Below are positions 1 to 5,765 of a stretch of DNA of 11,521 bases, piece by piece (within the stretch, counting starts at the first letter, position 1; every line of letters starts with the position of its first letter). The DNA lies in the NCBI GenBank assembly GCA_903927855.1, contig CAIYOL010000193.1, positions 1-11,521 on the forward strand. The letters run 5' to 3'. The notes beneath the pieces were generated by a model. That model was not told the DNA's origin. It worked only from the letters and a program-made list of their open reading frames with translations, and did not search any database. The translations under genes were made by a program, and so were the position numbers. This stretch comes from an uncultured Planctomycetota bacterium (GTDB taxonomy: Bacteria > Planctomycetota > Phycisphaerae > Sedimentisphaerales > Anaerobacaceae).

Positions 1-54
1 TATGTCGCCGAGGTAATATGTCTTATAAATATTTCGTAATTCAAGAAACGGCAT
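1..54 (-). CDS. MacB-like ABC transporter ATP-binding protein, N-terminal fragment
   Basis: Only the first 18 codons are present; the gene continues past the left edge. Translating the minus strand from the ATG at 54-52 gives MPFLELRNIYKTYYLGDI, which matches the usual opening of MacB/LolD-type ABC ATPases (first beta strand 'LELRNIYKTY', then a Tyr/Gly/Asp turn before the A-loop region). An AGGAG Shine-Dalgarno (complement of about 64-68) lies just upstream, inside the end of the adaptor gene. Only 2 nt separate it from the adaptor's stop codon, so it is translated from the same mRNA and should energise export together with that adaptor. Walker motifs lie outside the window, so the family call rests on the N-terminus and the context. 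Confidence 0.72.
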   Translation of the reverse strand, partial: MPFLELRNIYKTYYLGDI

Positions 55-56
55 AA

Positions 57-1289
57 TTATCTGACTCCTGCGCTTCGGCTTCCTCCTCTTCTTACCTGAG
101 GAACGAACGGATTAGTGGTGCCGGTGTTGTCAGCGGCCTTTTGCTGCTGCTGACCTGTAATGATTTTCATATCTTCTTTAATTTCGTCGCCCTGCACTTC
201 TGTTTTTGTGCCGTCACTGGGGCCGAGTTTCACATTAATCGGCCGAACGAACGAGCCCTGCTGTACCCAAACGACGCCGTCAGAAGAAACCTGATTAGCG
301 TCAGGGGCTTTTTCGGAGGCGGTCCGGAATTCTGGAGCAACTTCCTGAGTATTGGGCGTCCATCGCAGCGCGGCATTGGGCACGAGAAGCACGTCGTTGT
401 CGTCGCTTACTACAAACTTGGCATTTGCCGTGAGATAAGGGAACAGCTTTCCGCTGGAATTATCCGTAATGACTTCTACGGTGTAGGTAACGACATTTTG
501 CGTCATAGTGGCGTTGAGGCGAATCTTGCCGACCTCGCCGCGGAAGACTTCGCCCGGGAAGGCGTCAACAGTAAAGTTCACGGGCTGGCCCTGATGGATG
601 TGTCCGATATCTGTCTCGTTGACGGAGACCCAGACCTGCATACGTTTAAGGTCTTTGGCAATGAGGAACAAACTTGGAGCGTTGAGACTGGATACAACTG
701 TTTGGCCAATATTAACCCTGCGGTCGATAATAACACCTTTGACCGGCGATTTGATAGTGCAGTAATCGAAATTTATTTTTGCCCTGTCAAGGGTTGCCCG
801 GGAAAGCGCCACATTAGCCTTTGCGATATCATAGGCGGACTTGTAAGCGTCGTAGCTGCTTTCGGCGAGGGCCTCTGAAGGCCCCAGCTTCTGTGCGCGG
901 GCCCAGTCCCGTTCGGCCTGATACTGTTTTGCGTTGGCGTCCTGCAATTGGGCCGTAGCCAGCGCCACGTCCGCGGCATAAAGAGAATCGTCTATTTTAG
1001 CCAGAACCGTGCCTTCTTCCACGACCGAGCCATAATCGATACTATTGCCGTCTTTGTCTTTGCCGAAATAATAGATTATTCCGGCAACCTGCGCGCCGAC
1101 ATCGACAACTTCCTCAGGCTCTACTGTGCCGGTGGCGCTGATGGTAATTACGAGGCTGCCGCGTTTGACTTCAGCGGTGCTGTAAGAAGCTGCCTGCCCA
1201 TTGGCGGAATGGCAAGAGCGCCAAACAACAATACCGATGAGTCCCAGCGCGACAATCACAATAATAGTTGTTTTGCTCAAACGTTTCAT
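57..1289 (-). CDS. MacA/HlyD-family periplasmic adaptor (membrane fusion protein) of an ABC efflux system
   Basis: A 410-residue adaptor that would link an inner-membrane ABC transporter to an outer-membrane channel. Residues 7-23 are a hydrophobic anchor after a Lys/Arg-rich start, leaving the rest in the periplasm. The split lipoyl domain is visible: first half about 61-100 (VDVGAQVAG ... EEGTVLAKID), second half about 171-200 (CTIKSPVKGVI ... NIGQTV). Between them, about 101-170 is an Ala/Gln/Lys-rich alpha-hairpin. Beta-barrel and membrane-proximal segments follow (about 215-310 and 338-380), and the tail is Gln/Gly/Arg-rich. The first lipoyl half carries a longer insert (residues 74-88, FGKDKDGNSIDYGS) than the E. 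coli MacA pattern as I recall it. The start ATG overlaps the repressor stop codon (ATGA) and has a GAGGTG Shine-Dalgarno 5 nt upstream (complement of 1295-1300). Cargo cannot be read from the sequence. Confidence 0.9.
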   Translation of the reverse strand: MKRLSKTTIIVIVALGLIGIVVWRSCHSANGQAASYSTAEVKRGSLVITISATGTVEPEEVVDVGAQVAGIIYYFGKDKDGNSIDYGSVVEEGTVLAKIDDSLYAADVALATAQLQDANAKQYQAERDWARAQKLGPSEALAESSYDAYKSAYDIAKANVALSRATLDRAKINFDYCTIKSPVKGVIIDRRVNIGQTVVSSLNAPSLFLIAKDLKRMQVWVSVNETDIGHIHQGQPVNFTVDAFPGEVFRGEVGKIRLNATMTQNVVTYTVEVITDNSSGKLFPYLTANAKFVVSDDNDVLLVPNAALRWTPNTQEVAPEFRTASEKAPDANQVSSDGVVWVQQGSFVRPINVKLGPSDGTKTEVQGDEIKEDMKIITGQQQQKAADNTGTTNPFVPQVRRGGSRSAGVR

Positions 1290-1975
1290 GCTAACACCTC
1301 ATTTTGGTCAGAAAGTTCGCCGGCTTCGATTTGGCGTCTGATTTCTCGGATGCCAGCCAAAGAAAAACGGATGATATGGTCCGCGACTTCCTCGATTTTC
1401 GGGTTATCAACCGGCGGGTCTGTGTTTATTCCAGTTTCGGATAAAGCTTTTCGATACTGTTCGTGGAATGTCAGATTGAAGCATTGCGTCATAACACTCA
1501 TCTGACAAAGCTGCACCTGCTGTTCAGATGCGTGTTCGCCCAACAGTTCCCTGACAATGGAACCGAATTCGCGCCGCAGCGGTTCGACTGATTCACGCAT
1601 AACCTCAACCAGCAGGCCGGTTGGGGTAGCAAATTCTTTTGACATAATCTCAAATTCGTAATTTTTGGAATAAGCGAATCTCTGCATCACGGCATATATT
1701 CGACCGCGGAAACGTTCCTCGGCAGGAGCATCGGAAGAAATACCGCCATCCGGCGGATAAGCTTTTAATGACTTATGAAATGCCAGACGCCACGCCTCGA
1801 CGTATAGAGTTTCTTTGTCCCCGAAGTGGTAGTTCACAGATGCTATGTTTGTACCCGCCCGCTCGGAAATATCGGCAATAGTCGCATCCCTGTAACCTTT
1901 CTTCGCGAACACCTCACAGGCGCTTTCGAGCAGCCGTTCCCGTGTACAAATGTCTTGTTTTTTTACCGAATCCAT
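1286..1975 (-). CDS. TetR/AcrR-family repressor (CecR/DUF1956-like)
   Basis: A 229-residue one-component repressor. The N-terminal helix-turn-helix spans about residues 11-58: TRERLLESACEVFAKKGY, then the recognition region ATIADISERAGTNIASVNYHF, ending in the family hallmark YHFGDKETLY (49-58). The rest is an alpha-helical ligand-binding and dimerisation domain; its length and the stretch near residues 130-165 (VRELLGEH ... CQMSVMTQCFNLTFHEQYR) resemble the CecR (YbiH)/DUF1956 branch. The start ATG at 1975-1973 has a GGAG about 8 nt upstream. It is the first gene of the operon, overlaps the adaptor gene by 4 nt, and lies just below a palindromic operator, so it very likely represses itself and the efflux genes until a ligand releases it. 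The ligand is unknown. Confidence 0.92.
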   Translation of the reverse strand: MDSVKKQDICTRERLLESACEVFAKKGYRDATIADISERAGTNIASVNYHFGDKETLYVEAWRLAFHKSLKAYPPDGGISSDAPAEERFRGRIYAVMQRFAYSKNYEFEIMSKEFATPTGLLVEVMRESVEPLRREFGSIVRELLGEHASEQQVQLCQMSVMTQCFNLTFHEQYRKALSETGINTDPPVDNPKIEEVADHIIRFSLAGIREIRRQIEAGELSDQNEVLA

Positions 1976-1995
1976 TATCTTTCTCCGTATATCCT

Positions 1996-2031
1996 AATGT
2001 ATATTTTAAATCTACATTTAAAATATACATT
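1996..2031. promoter_or_regulatory. Palindromic operator for the TetR-type repressor
   Basis: Perfect inverted repeat with 16-bp arms (1996-2011 and 2016-2031) around a 4-nt spacer CTAC. It can also be read as two overlapping 23-bp dyads offset by 13 bp: AATGTA at 1996 with TACATT at 2013, and AATCTA (one mismatch) at 2009 with TACATT at 2026. That arrangement would suit two repressor dimers, as known for QacR. It starts 20 bp upstream of the repressor start codon and covers the -10 box. The repeat is directly visible; its role as operator is inferred from position. Confidence 0.85.
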
Positions 2032-2050
2032 TAGTTCGTGTTAAAGTCAA
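2022..2050 (-). promoter_or_regulatory. Sigma70-type promoter of the repressor-efflux operon
   Basis: On the minus strand, a -35 box TTGACT (complement of 2045-2050) and a -10 box TATATT (complement of 2022-2027) are separated by exactly 17 bp. Transcription would start near 2015, about 40 nt before the repressor ATG. The -10 box lies wholly inside the right arm of the palindrome, so a bound repressor would exclude RNA polymerase. Confidence 0.8.
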
Positions 2051-2070
2051 GTTCTTTTCGTTTTTTTGCT

Positions 2071-2108
2071 TAAAATAGGGGTGGAATCTATCGATAAGCC
2101 CTATTTTA
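2071..2108. repeat. Inverted repeat, 10-bp arms, 18-nt loop
   Basis: Arms TAAAATAGGG (2071-2080) and CCCTATTTTA (2099-2108) are perfectly complementary, extendable by one T-A pair (2070/2109). No T-tract follows on either strand in the right place, so it is not a normal intrinsic terminator. Its 3' arm overlaps a competing hairpin (GCCCT 2098-2102 with AGGGC 2110-2114), so the two cannot form together. Confidence 0.6.
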
Positions 2109-2146
2109 AAGGGCAGACCAACACCATAACCCCATTATCGACAGAT
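2086..2146. repeat. Interrupted stem enclosing a small hairpin
   Basis: ATCT (2086-2089) pairs with AGAT (2143-2146) and TCGATAA (2091-2097) with TTATCGA (2135-2141), with a single A/C mismatch between the two helices. Directly stacked inside is the hairpin GCCCT/AGGGC (2098-2114, 7-nt loop). The fold is an alternative to the 2071-2108 hairpin. Which strand, if any, is transcribed is unknown. Confidence 0.45.
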
Positions 2147-2224
2147 AGTAAGGGCGAAATAACAAAAATAAAACGACCATAGCCGCAGTAAGAAAAGGGC
2201 TGTTTTTTGCTCAAAAAAGCGTTA

Positions 2225-2277
2225 CTTGTGTTTCAGTTGATGTAAGCTGTGAGTAGCAAGGCTAACCTGAAAACAAG
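2225..2277. repeat. Stem of 11 bp with one bulged base
   Basis: CTTGT (2225-2229) plus TTTCAG (2231-2236) pair with CTGAAA (2267-2272) plus ACAAG (2273-2277), leaving G2230 bulged and a 30-nt apical loop. It is the first of a series of stems reaching to about 2394 and could be the 5' domain of a structured RNA. No promoter could be assigned directly in front of it. Confidence 0.45.
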
Positions 2278-2280
2278 AGG

Positions 2281-2313
2281 CACATCGCCATCCACCTGGG
2301 ATGGAAAAATGTG
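2281..2313. repeat. Two-tier hairpin in the rpsB upstream region
   Basis: CCATCC (2288-2293) pairs with GGATGG (2299-2304) around a 5-nt loop ACCTG. Below it, CACAT (2281-2285) pairs with ATGTG (2309-2313), giving an internal loop of CG against AAAA. The pairing is exact and GC-rich in the upper tier, which favours a real RNA structure, but no family was recognised. Confidence 0.45.
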
Positions 2314-2362
2314 TGGGACGGCCAGACACTCCACCAGTAAATCAATATACCCAGCATAGAAG

Positions 2363-2394
2363 GCAACCCCAGCTTGGCAGCGGAGGGGGGTTGT
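2363..2394. repeat. GC-rich stem upstream of the rpsB promoter
   Basis: GCAACCCC (2363-2370) pairs with GGGGTTGT (2387-2394) with one G-U pair and a 16-nt loop. It ends about 40 bp before the -35 box of rpsB. No U-tract follows, so it is not a standard terminator; it may close the 3' side of a structured RNA or shield the promoter from upstream readthrough. Confidence 0.4.
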
Positions 2395-2432
2395 GTACGA
2401 AGTCTAAATATTGCTATATTCAGCAAAAACTC

Positions 2433-2461
2433 TTGACACACTGAGCGATTTGCGTTATTTT
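2433..2461 (+). promoter_or_regulatory. Sigma70-type promoter of the rpsB-tsf-pyrH-frr operon
   Basis: Consensus -35 TTGACA (2433-2438), 17-bp spacer and -10 TATTTT (2456-2461, first T and last T conserved). Start of transcription is expected near 2467-2469, giving a leader of about 57 nt before the rpsB GTG. Strength and position fit a constitutive translation operon. Confidence 0.78.
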
Positions 2462-2472
2462 TCCAAGGTTCG

Positions 2473-2492
2473 GCTGTCGGTGAGAAGGCAGC
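2473..2492 (+). promoter_or_regulatory. Small hairpin in the rpsB leader, possible S2 autoregulatory element
   Basis: GCTGTC (2473-2478) pairs with GGCAGC (2487-2492, one G-U pair) around the loop GGTGAGAA, just after the predicted transcription start and 21 nt ahead of the Shine-Dalgarno (GGAGGT, 2514-2519). S2 is known to repress its own operon in E. coli; that this hairpin serves the purpose here is speculation. Confidence 0.3.
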
Positions 2493-2524
2493 GCAAAGCA
2501 AGAAAAAGAGTTTGGAGGTAATTT

Positions 2525-3397
2525 GTGGCAAAAGAGCTGGCTCGTGAACTGATTAACGCGGGGGTGCATTTTGGACATGGGGTGAGCCGATGGAACCCCA
2601 AGATGGCCCCTTATATTTTCGCAAAGCGCGGCAATATCCATATTATAGATGTGAAAAAGACATTGGCAGGGATATTGGTGGCCAAGAAGCTGCTTGCCGA
2701 GGTGGTTTCTTCCGGCAAAGACATTGTTTTCGTAGGGACGAAGCGTCAGGCCAAAAAGGTGATTGAAGGCGTTGCGGGCAAGTGCGGGATGCACTATGTG
2801 TGTGAGCGATGGCTGGGCGGGACGCTTACGAACTTCAGAACTATACGGTCTCAACTTCAAAGACTGCAGCAATTGGAGGCTATGCAGGAAAGCGGGACGC
2901 TTGAGGCGGAAAGCAAGAAGATGGCGTCACGGCTGAAGCGAGAGCTGCGGAAGCTGCAAAGTAATTTAGGAGGCATTCGTAATATGACGCGTCTGCCCGG
3001 CGTTGTTGTGATTGTCGATGCCGCTAAGGAATATCTTGCCTTGCATGAAGCCAAGAAGCTGGGAATTACGACCGTAGGAATTATCGATACCGATGCTAAC
3101 CCTGATACGGTGGATGTGGTGATTCCGGCGAACGATGATTCGATGAGAGCGATTGATTTGATACTTAGCGAACTGGCGGATGCGGTGGCAATCGGCAAGA
3201 CGATGGTTTCATCGAGACCTGAGTCTGGGCCGCGTCCGAAGCGAGTTCGTTCGAGAAGACCTGCGCTGGCCCGTGCGGATTCGGCCGAGGCCGCCACTGT
3301 TTCAGCTGGTGAAGAGAGCCGGCAGGCGCCGGAGGCGAGTTCGCAGGAAGCCGAGCAGGCCCCGAATGAGCAGGCTGAGCCGGAGCAATCGGAATAA
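2525..3397 (+). CDS. rpsB: 30S ribosomal protein S2
   Basis: Primary-type S2 protein of the small-subunit body and head junction, needed to load S1 or its equivalent. Conserved family blocks are present: AGVHFGHGVSRWNPKMAPYI (residues 12-31), IHIIDVKKT (38-46), FVGTKRQA (69-76), RWLGGTLTNFRTI (95-107), RLPGVVVIVD (156-165), GIIDTDANPD (185-194) and PANDDSMRAI (201-210). Start is GTG at 2525 with GGAGGT 5 nt upstream, clearly the best choice. At 290 residues it exceeds the common length of about 240-260: after residue 230 comes a basic stretch (PRPKRVRSRRPALAR, 236-250) and then a Glu/Ala/Gln/Ser-rich acidic tail of about 40 residues, probably disordered. First gene of the operon; tsf follows after 49 nt. 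Confidence 0.98.
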   Translation: MAKELARELINAGVHFGHGVSRWNPKMAPYIFAKRGNIHIIDVKKTLAGILVAKKLLAEVVSSGKDIVFVGTKRQAKKVIEGVAGKCGMHYVCERWLGGTLTNFRTIRSQLQRLQQLEAMQESGTLEAESKKMASRLKRELRKLQSNLGGIRNMTRLPGVVVIVDAAKEYLALHEAKKLGITTVGIIDTDANPDTVDVVIPANDDSMRAIDLILSELADAVAIGKTMVSSRPESGPRPKRVRSRRPALARADSAEAATVSAGEESRQAPEASSQEAEQAPNEQAEPEQSE

Positions 3398-3446
3398 GAG
3401 CACAAGAAAATAAGAGCGCAAGTCAAAAGCACGGGAGTTGTTAAAG

Positions 3447-4307
3447 ATGGCGGAAATTTCAGCTGCAATGGTAGTTAAACTGCGGAAGATGAGCGGGCAG
3501 GGGATGATGGACTGCAAGAAGGCCCTTGAGGAATCGAACGGCGATTTTGAGAAGGCAATAGATATACTTAGGAAGAAAGGTCTTGCGACATTGGCGAAGC
3601 GGGCCGAGCGAGAGACGACAGAGGGGTTAGTTGTCGGCAAGGCCAGCAAGGACGGCAGAATTGCGGCGATGGCGACTCTTTGCTGTGAGACGGATTTTGT
3701 GACCAAGAGCGATGATTTTGCATCAGCTGCGGCGGCACTGGGCGATTACACCCTGGCATGCTCAGCGGACGAAGGGGCGGAGAATGTTTTGGGGACATTA
3801 GTGGCAGGGAGGAAGTTCAGTGATATTGTGACTGAAATAGTCAGCAAGACAGGCGAGAAAATTGCGGTCGGCGATTTTGCAAAATGCAAGCTTGAGGGTC
3901 CCGGGCTTATAAGCACATACATACACTTTAACGGCAAGGTCGGCACAATGGTGCAGATTGAGACCAGCGACGAGAAGACAGCAGCCGGGATGAAGCAGAC
4001 GGCGGCCGATATTGCGATGCATATTACCGCGACCAAGCCCTTGTCGCTGGACAAGAGCGGTGTAAGTGCAGAAACAATCGAAAGGGAAAAAGCCATTTTT
4101 GCCGAGCAGATTAAAAATAAACCTGCAAATATCATTGATAAAATTATCGAAGGCAAGATGAAGAAGTTCTTTGCTGAGAGTTGCCTTATTGAGCAGCAAT
4201 TTGTCAAAGATGACAGCAAGACTGTTGCTCAGGTTTTAGATGAGTCCGCCAAAGCAGCCGGGGGCAAGGCGAAAATAAATAGATTTGTGCGGTTTGAAAT
4301 TGGGTAA
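3447..4307 (+). CDS. tsf: Translation elongation factor Ts
   Basis: EF-Ts, the guanine-nucleotide exchange factor that recycles EF-Tu-GDP to EF-Tu-GTP. The N-terminal UBA-like domain is seen at residues 7-45 (VVKLRKMSGQGMMDCKKALE ... AIDILRKKG), followed by the signature TDFV motif at 82-85 (ETDFVTKSDDF) that contacts EF-Tu. Core subdomains run to residue 286, a normal length (E. coli 283). I chose ATG 3447, with GGGAG (3433-3437) 9 nt upstream, over an in-frame TTG at 3438 that would leave no room for ribosome binding and would add three residues. It sits between rpsB and pyrH as in most bacteria. Confidence 0.97.
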   Translation: MAEISAAMVVKLRKMSGQGMMDCKKALEESNGDFEKAIDILRKKGLATLAKRAERETTEGLVVGKASKDGRIAAMATLCCETDFVTKSDDFASAAAALGDYTLACSADEGAENVLGTLVAGRKFSDIVTEIVSKTGEKIAVGDFAKCKLEGPGLISTYIHFNGKVGTMVQIETSDEKTAAGMKQTAADIAMHITATKPLSLDKSGVSAETIEREKAIFAEQIKNKPANIIDKIIEGKMKKFFAESCLIEQQFVKDDSKTVAQVLDESAKAAGGKAKINRFVRFEIG

Positions 4308-4342
4308 CAGGCCGCAGGCAGATAGCTTATAGCGTTTAGAAG

Positions 4343-5062
4343 ATGGGCAAGAGCAAATATAAGCGGGTGTTATTGAAGCTGTCGGGGGAAAGTTTTTGCA
4401 AAGCCGGGGGATTTGGAATCGACGGCGGCGCCCTTGAGTCGATAGCCAGAAGAATCGCAGAGATATGCAAGCTCGGGCCGCAGGTGGCGGTGGTAGTCGG
4501 GGCGGGGAATTTTCTGCGAGGAGAGAACTTTTCACAGGTCAGCGGCATACCGAGAAACACGGCCGATTATATGGGAATGCTGGCCACTATTATAAACGCC
4601 TGCGCACTGCAGGAGACGCTTGAGAAATTGGGCCAGCCGACGAGGGTGCTCAGCGCTATTGATGTTGCAGCGATGTGCGAGCCGTTTATCAGGAGACGGG
4701 CTTTTCACCATCTCGAAAACGGAAGGGTGGCGATATTGGCCGGCGGAACCGGGAACCCTTTTTTTACGACCGACACATGTGCGGCCTTGAGAGCATCAGA
4801 GCTCGAAGCAGAGGTGCTGATTAAGGCGACCAAGGTGGATGGTGTCTACAGCGACGACCCCGAGAAAAATCCTGGCGCGGAGCTGTTTGACAAATTGTCT
4901 TATTCCGACGTTTTGAAGAAGAACCTCAGAGTGATGGACCACTCGGCAATAAGCCTTTGCAGGGACAACGATATCGCGATTATTGTTCTGAATATTTTCA
5001 AAGAGGGCAATATAAAGAAGGCCGTTTGCGGCGAGCAGGTCGGCACTTATATCGGCAAATAG
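4343..5062 (+). CDS. pyrH: UMP kinase (uridylate kinase)
   Basis: Cytoplasmic hexameric kinase of the amino-acid-kinase fold that phosphorylates UMP to UDP with ATP. Family motifs: LLKLSGES (10-17, phosphate-binding Lys), VVVGAGNFLRG (50-60), the UMP-site segment NTADYMGMLAT (72-82), GGTGNPFFTTD (134-144) and the ATP-site segment KATKVDGVYSDDP (161-173). Length of 239 residues is typical. The ATG at 4343 has no good Shine-Dalgarno (only AGAAG touching the start), so translation may be weak or depend on coupling with tsf, whose stop is 35 nt upstream. Confidence 0.97.
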   Translation: MGKSKYKRVLLKLSGESFCKAGGFGIDGGALESIARRIAEICKLGPQVAVVVGAGNFLRGENFSQVSGIPRNTADYMGMLATIINACALQETLEKLGQPTRVLSAIDVAAMCEPFIRRRAFHHLENGRVAILAGGTGNPFFTTDTCAALRASELEAEVLIKATKVDGVYSDDPEKNPGAELFDKLSYSDVLKKNLRVMDHSAISLCRDNDIAIIVLNIFKEGNIKKAVCGEQVGTYIGK

Positions 5063-5096
5063 TAAGACAAAACAGATACAAGGTGCGAGGCAGAAT

Positions 5097-5657
5097 ATGG
5101 GTGTTAAAGAAATAGTCGCGGAAGACAAATCGAAGATGAACAAAGCGGTTGAAGTGCTTCAGGACGAGCTGAAGGCCGTTCGCAGCGGGAGAGCGTCAAC
5201 GGGGCTGGTTGAGAATATAAGGGTCGAATATTACGGGACGCAGAGCCCGATTAAGGCAATAGCGGCTGTGACAGTTCCGCAGCATGATATGATTTTGATT
5301 AAGCCATTCGACCCGGGTTCGGTGCGGGAGATAGAAAAGGCGATCAAAAACAGCGATTTGAGCATAGCGCCGATTGTGGACAAAGGGCTGATAAGGCTGG
5401 CCATTCCGCCGCTTAACGAGGAAAGAAGAAGGGAACTTGTTGCCCAGGTCAAACATATGAGCGAACAGGCAAAGGTCGGCATCCGCAACGTAAGAAGGGA
5501 CGCAATCAAACACCTCGAAAAGCAGGAAAAAGACAAGGCCATCACCGAAGACGACCTGAAGAACGGCAAGAAGCAAATCGACGACCTCACAAAAGAGCAC
5601 ACAGACAAAATTGACGTGGTTGTAAAACACAAATCGGACGAGATAATGCTCGATTAA
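5097..5657 (+). CDS. frr: Ribosome recycling factor
   Basis: Splits the post-termination ribosome together with EF-G. At 186 residues it is the standard length. The three-helix bundle (residues 1-30 and 105-186) and the beta/alpha domain II (31-104) are both visible, with hallmarks LKAVRSGRAST (25-35), VTVPQHDMILIKPFDP (58-73), IPPLNEERRRELV (103-115) and VGIRNVRRDA (127-136), which includes the arginines that bind 23S rRNA. ATG at 5097 has GAGG 6 nt upstream. Last gene of the conserved translation cluster; pyrH ends 34 nt upstream. Confidence 0.98.
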   Translation: MGVKEIVAEDKSKMNKAVEVLQDELKAVRSGRASTGLVENIRVEYYGTQSPIKAIAAVTVPQHDMILIKPFDPGSVREIEKAIKNSDLSIAPIVDKGLIRLAIPPLNEERRRELVAQVKHMSEQAKVGIRNVRRDAIKHLEKQEKDKAITEDDLKNGKKQIDDLTKEHTDKIDVVVKHKSDEIMLD

Positions 5658-5693
5658 TTTTGAGAAGCAGCGTATCGGCTGGGAGCATCCTGT

Positions 5694-5746
5694 ATCTTTA
5701 CACTTTAGTGCGCGGAGTACGATTTTCAAATGTAAACCATCTTTAC
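5694..5746. repeat. Direct repeat ATCTTTAC and small dyad between frr and the AsmA-like gene
   Basis: ATCTTTAC occurs at 5694-5701 and again at 5739-5746, and the second copy forms a short dyad with GTAAA at 5732-5736 (GTAAA-5-TTTAC). They lie in the 108-bp gap after frr. A weak -35-like TTTACA (5697-5702) has no convincing -10 partner, and no terminator is visible, so the downstream gene may be co-transcribed with frr. Functional meaning is uncertain. Confidence 0.3.
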
Positions 5747-5765
5747 GATTTTGGGGAATAGACAG

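Larger units (their letters stand above)
2051..2432. other. Gene-free spacer, rich in inverted repeats
   Basis: About 380 bp between the divergent efflux and rpsB promoters. No credible protein gene is visible: the open frames here have no Shine-Dalgarno and low-complexity or unrecognisable translations. It contains at least five potential hairpins (listed separately), an A-rich tract (2157-2174) and a T6/A6 inverted repeat (2203-2208 with 2213-2218). I did not recognise tRNA, tmRNA, RNase P, SRP or 6S RNA signatures, and no insertion-sequence ends with target duplications. Confidence 0.6.

Noticed and set aside
141..878. 245-codon open frame on the plus strand
   Set aside because: It lies wholly antisense to the adaptor gene, has no Shine-Dalgarno, and its translation resembles no family; the minus-strand frame shows clear adaptor domains.
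2135..2143. TTATCGACA, similar to a DnaA box
   Set aside because: It differs from TTATNCACA at a core position, is isolated, and its bases are better explained as one arm of a stem; there is no sign of an origin.
2203..2218. T6-GCTC-A6 inverted repeat as an intrinsic terminator
   Set aside because: The stem is only A-T pairs with no GC-rich part, and no gene ends nearby on either strand.
2262..2531. 89-codon minus-strand frame in the spacer
   Set aside because: No Shine-Dalgarno, a Trp/Pro/His-rich non-protein-like translation, and it covers the hairpins and the rpsB promoter.
2420..2872. 150-codon minus-strand frame across the rpsB start
   Set aside because: It runs antisense to rpsB and its promoter, and its translation has no recognisable domain.
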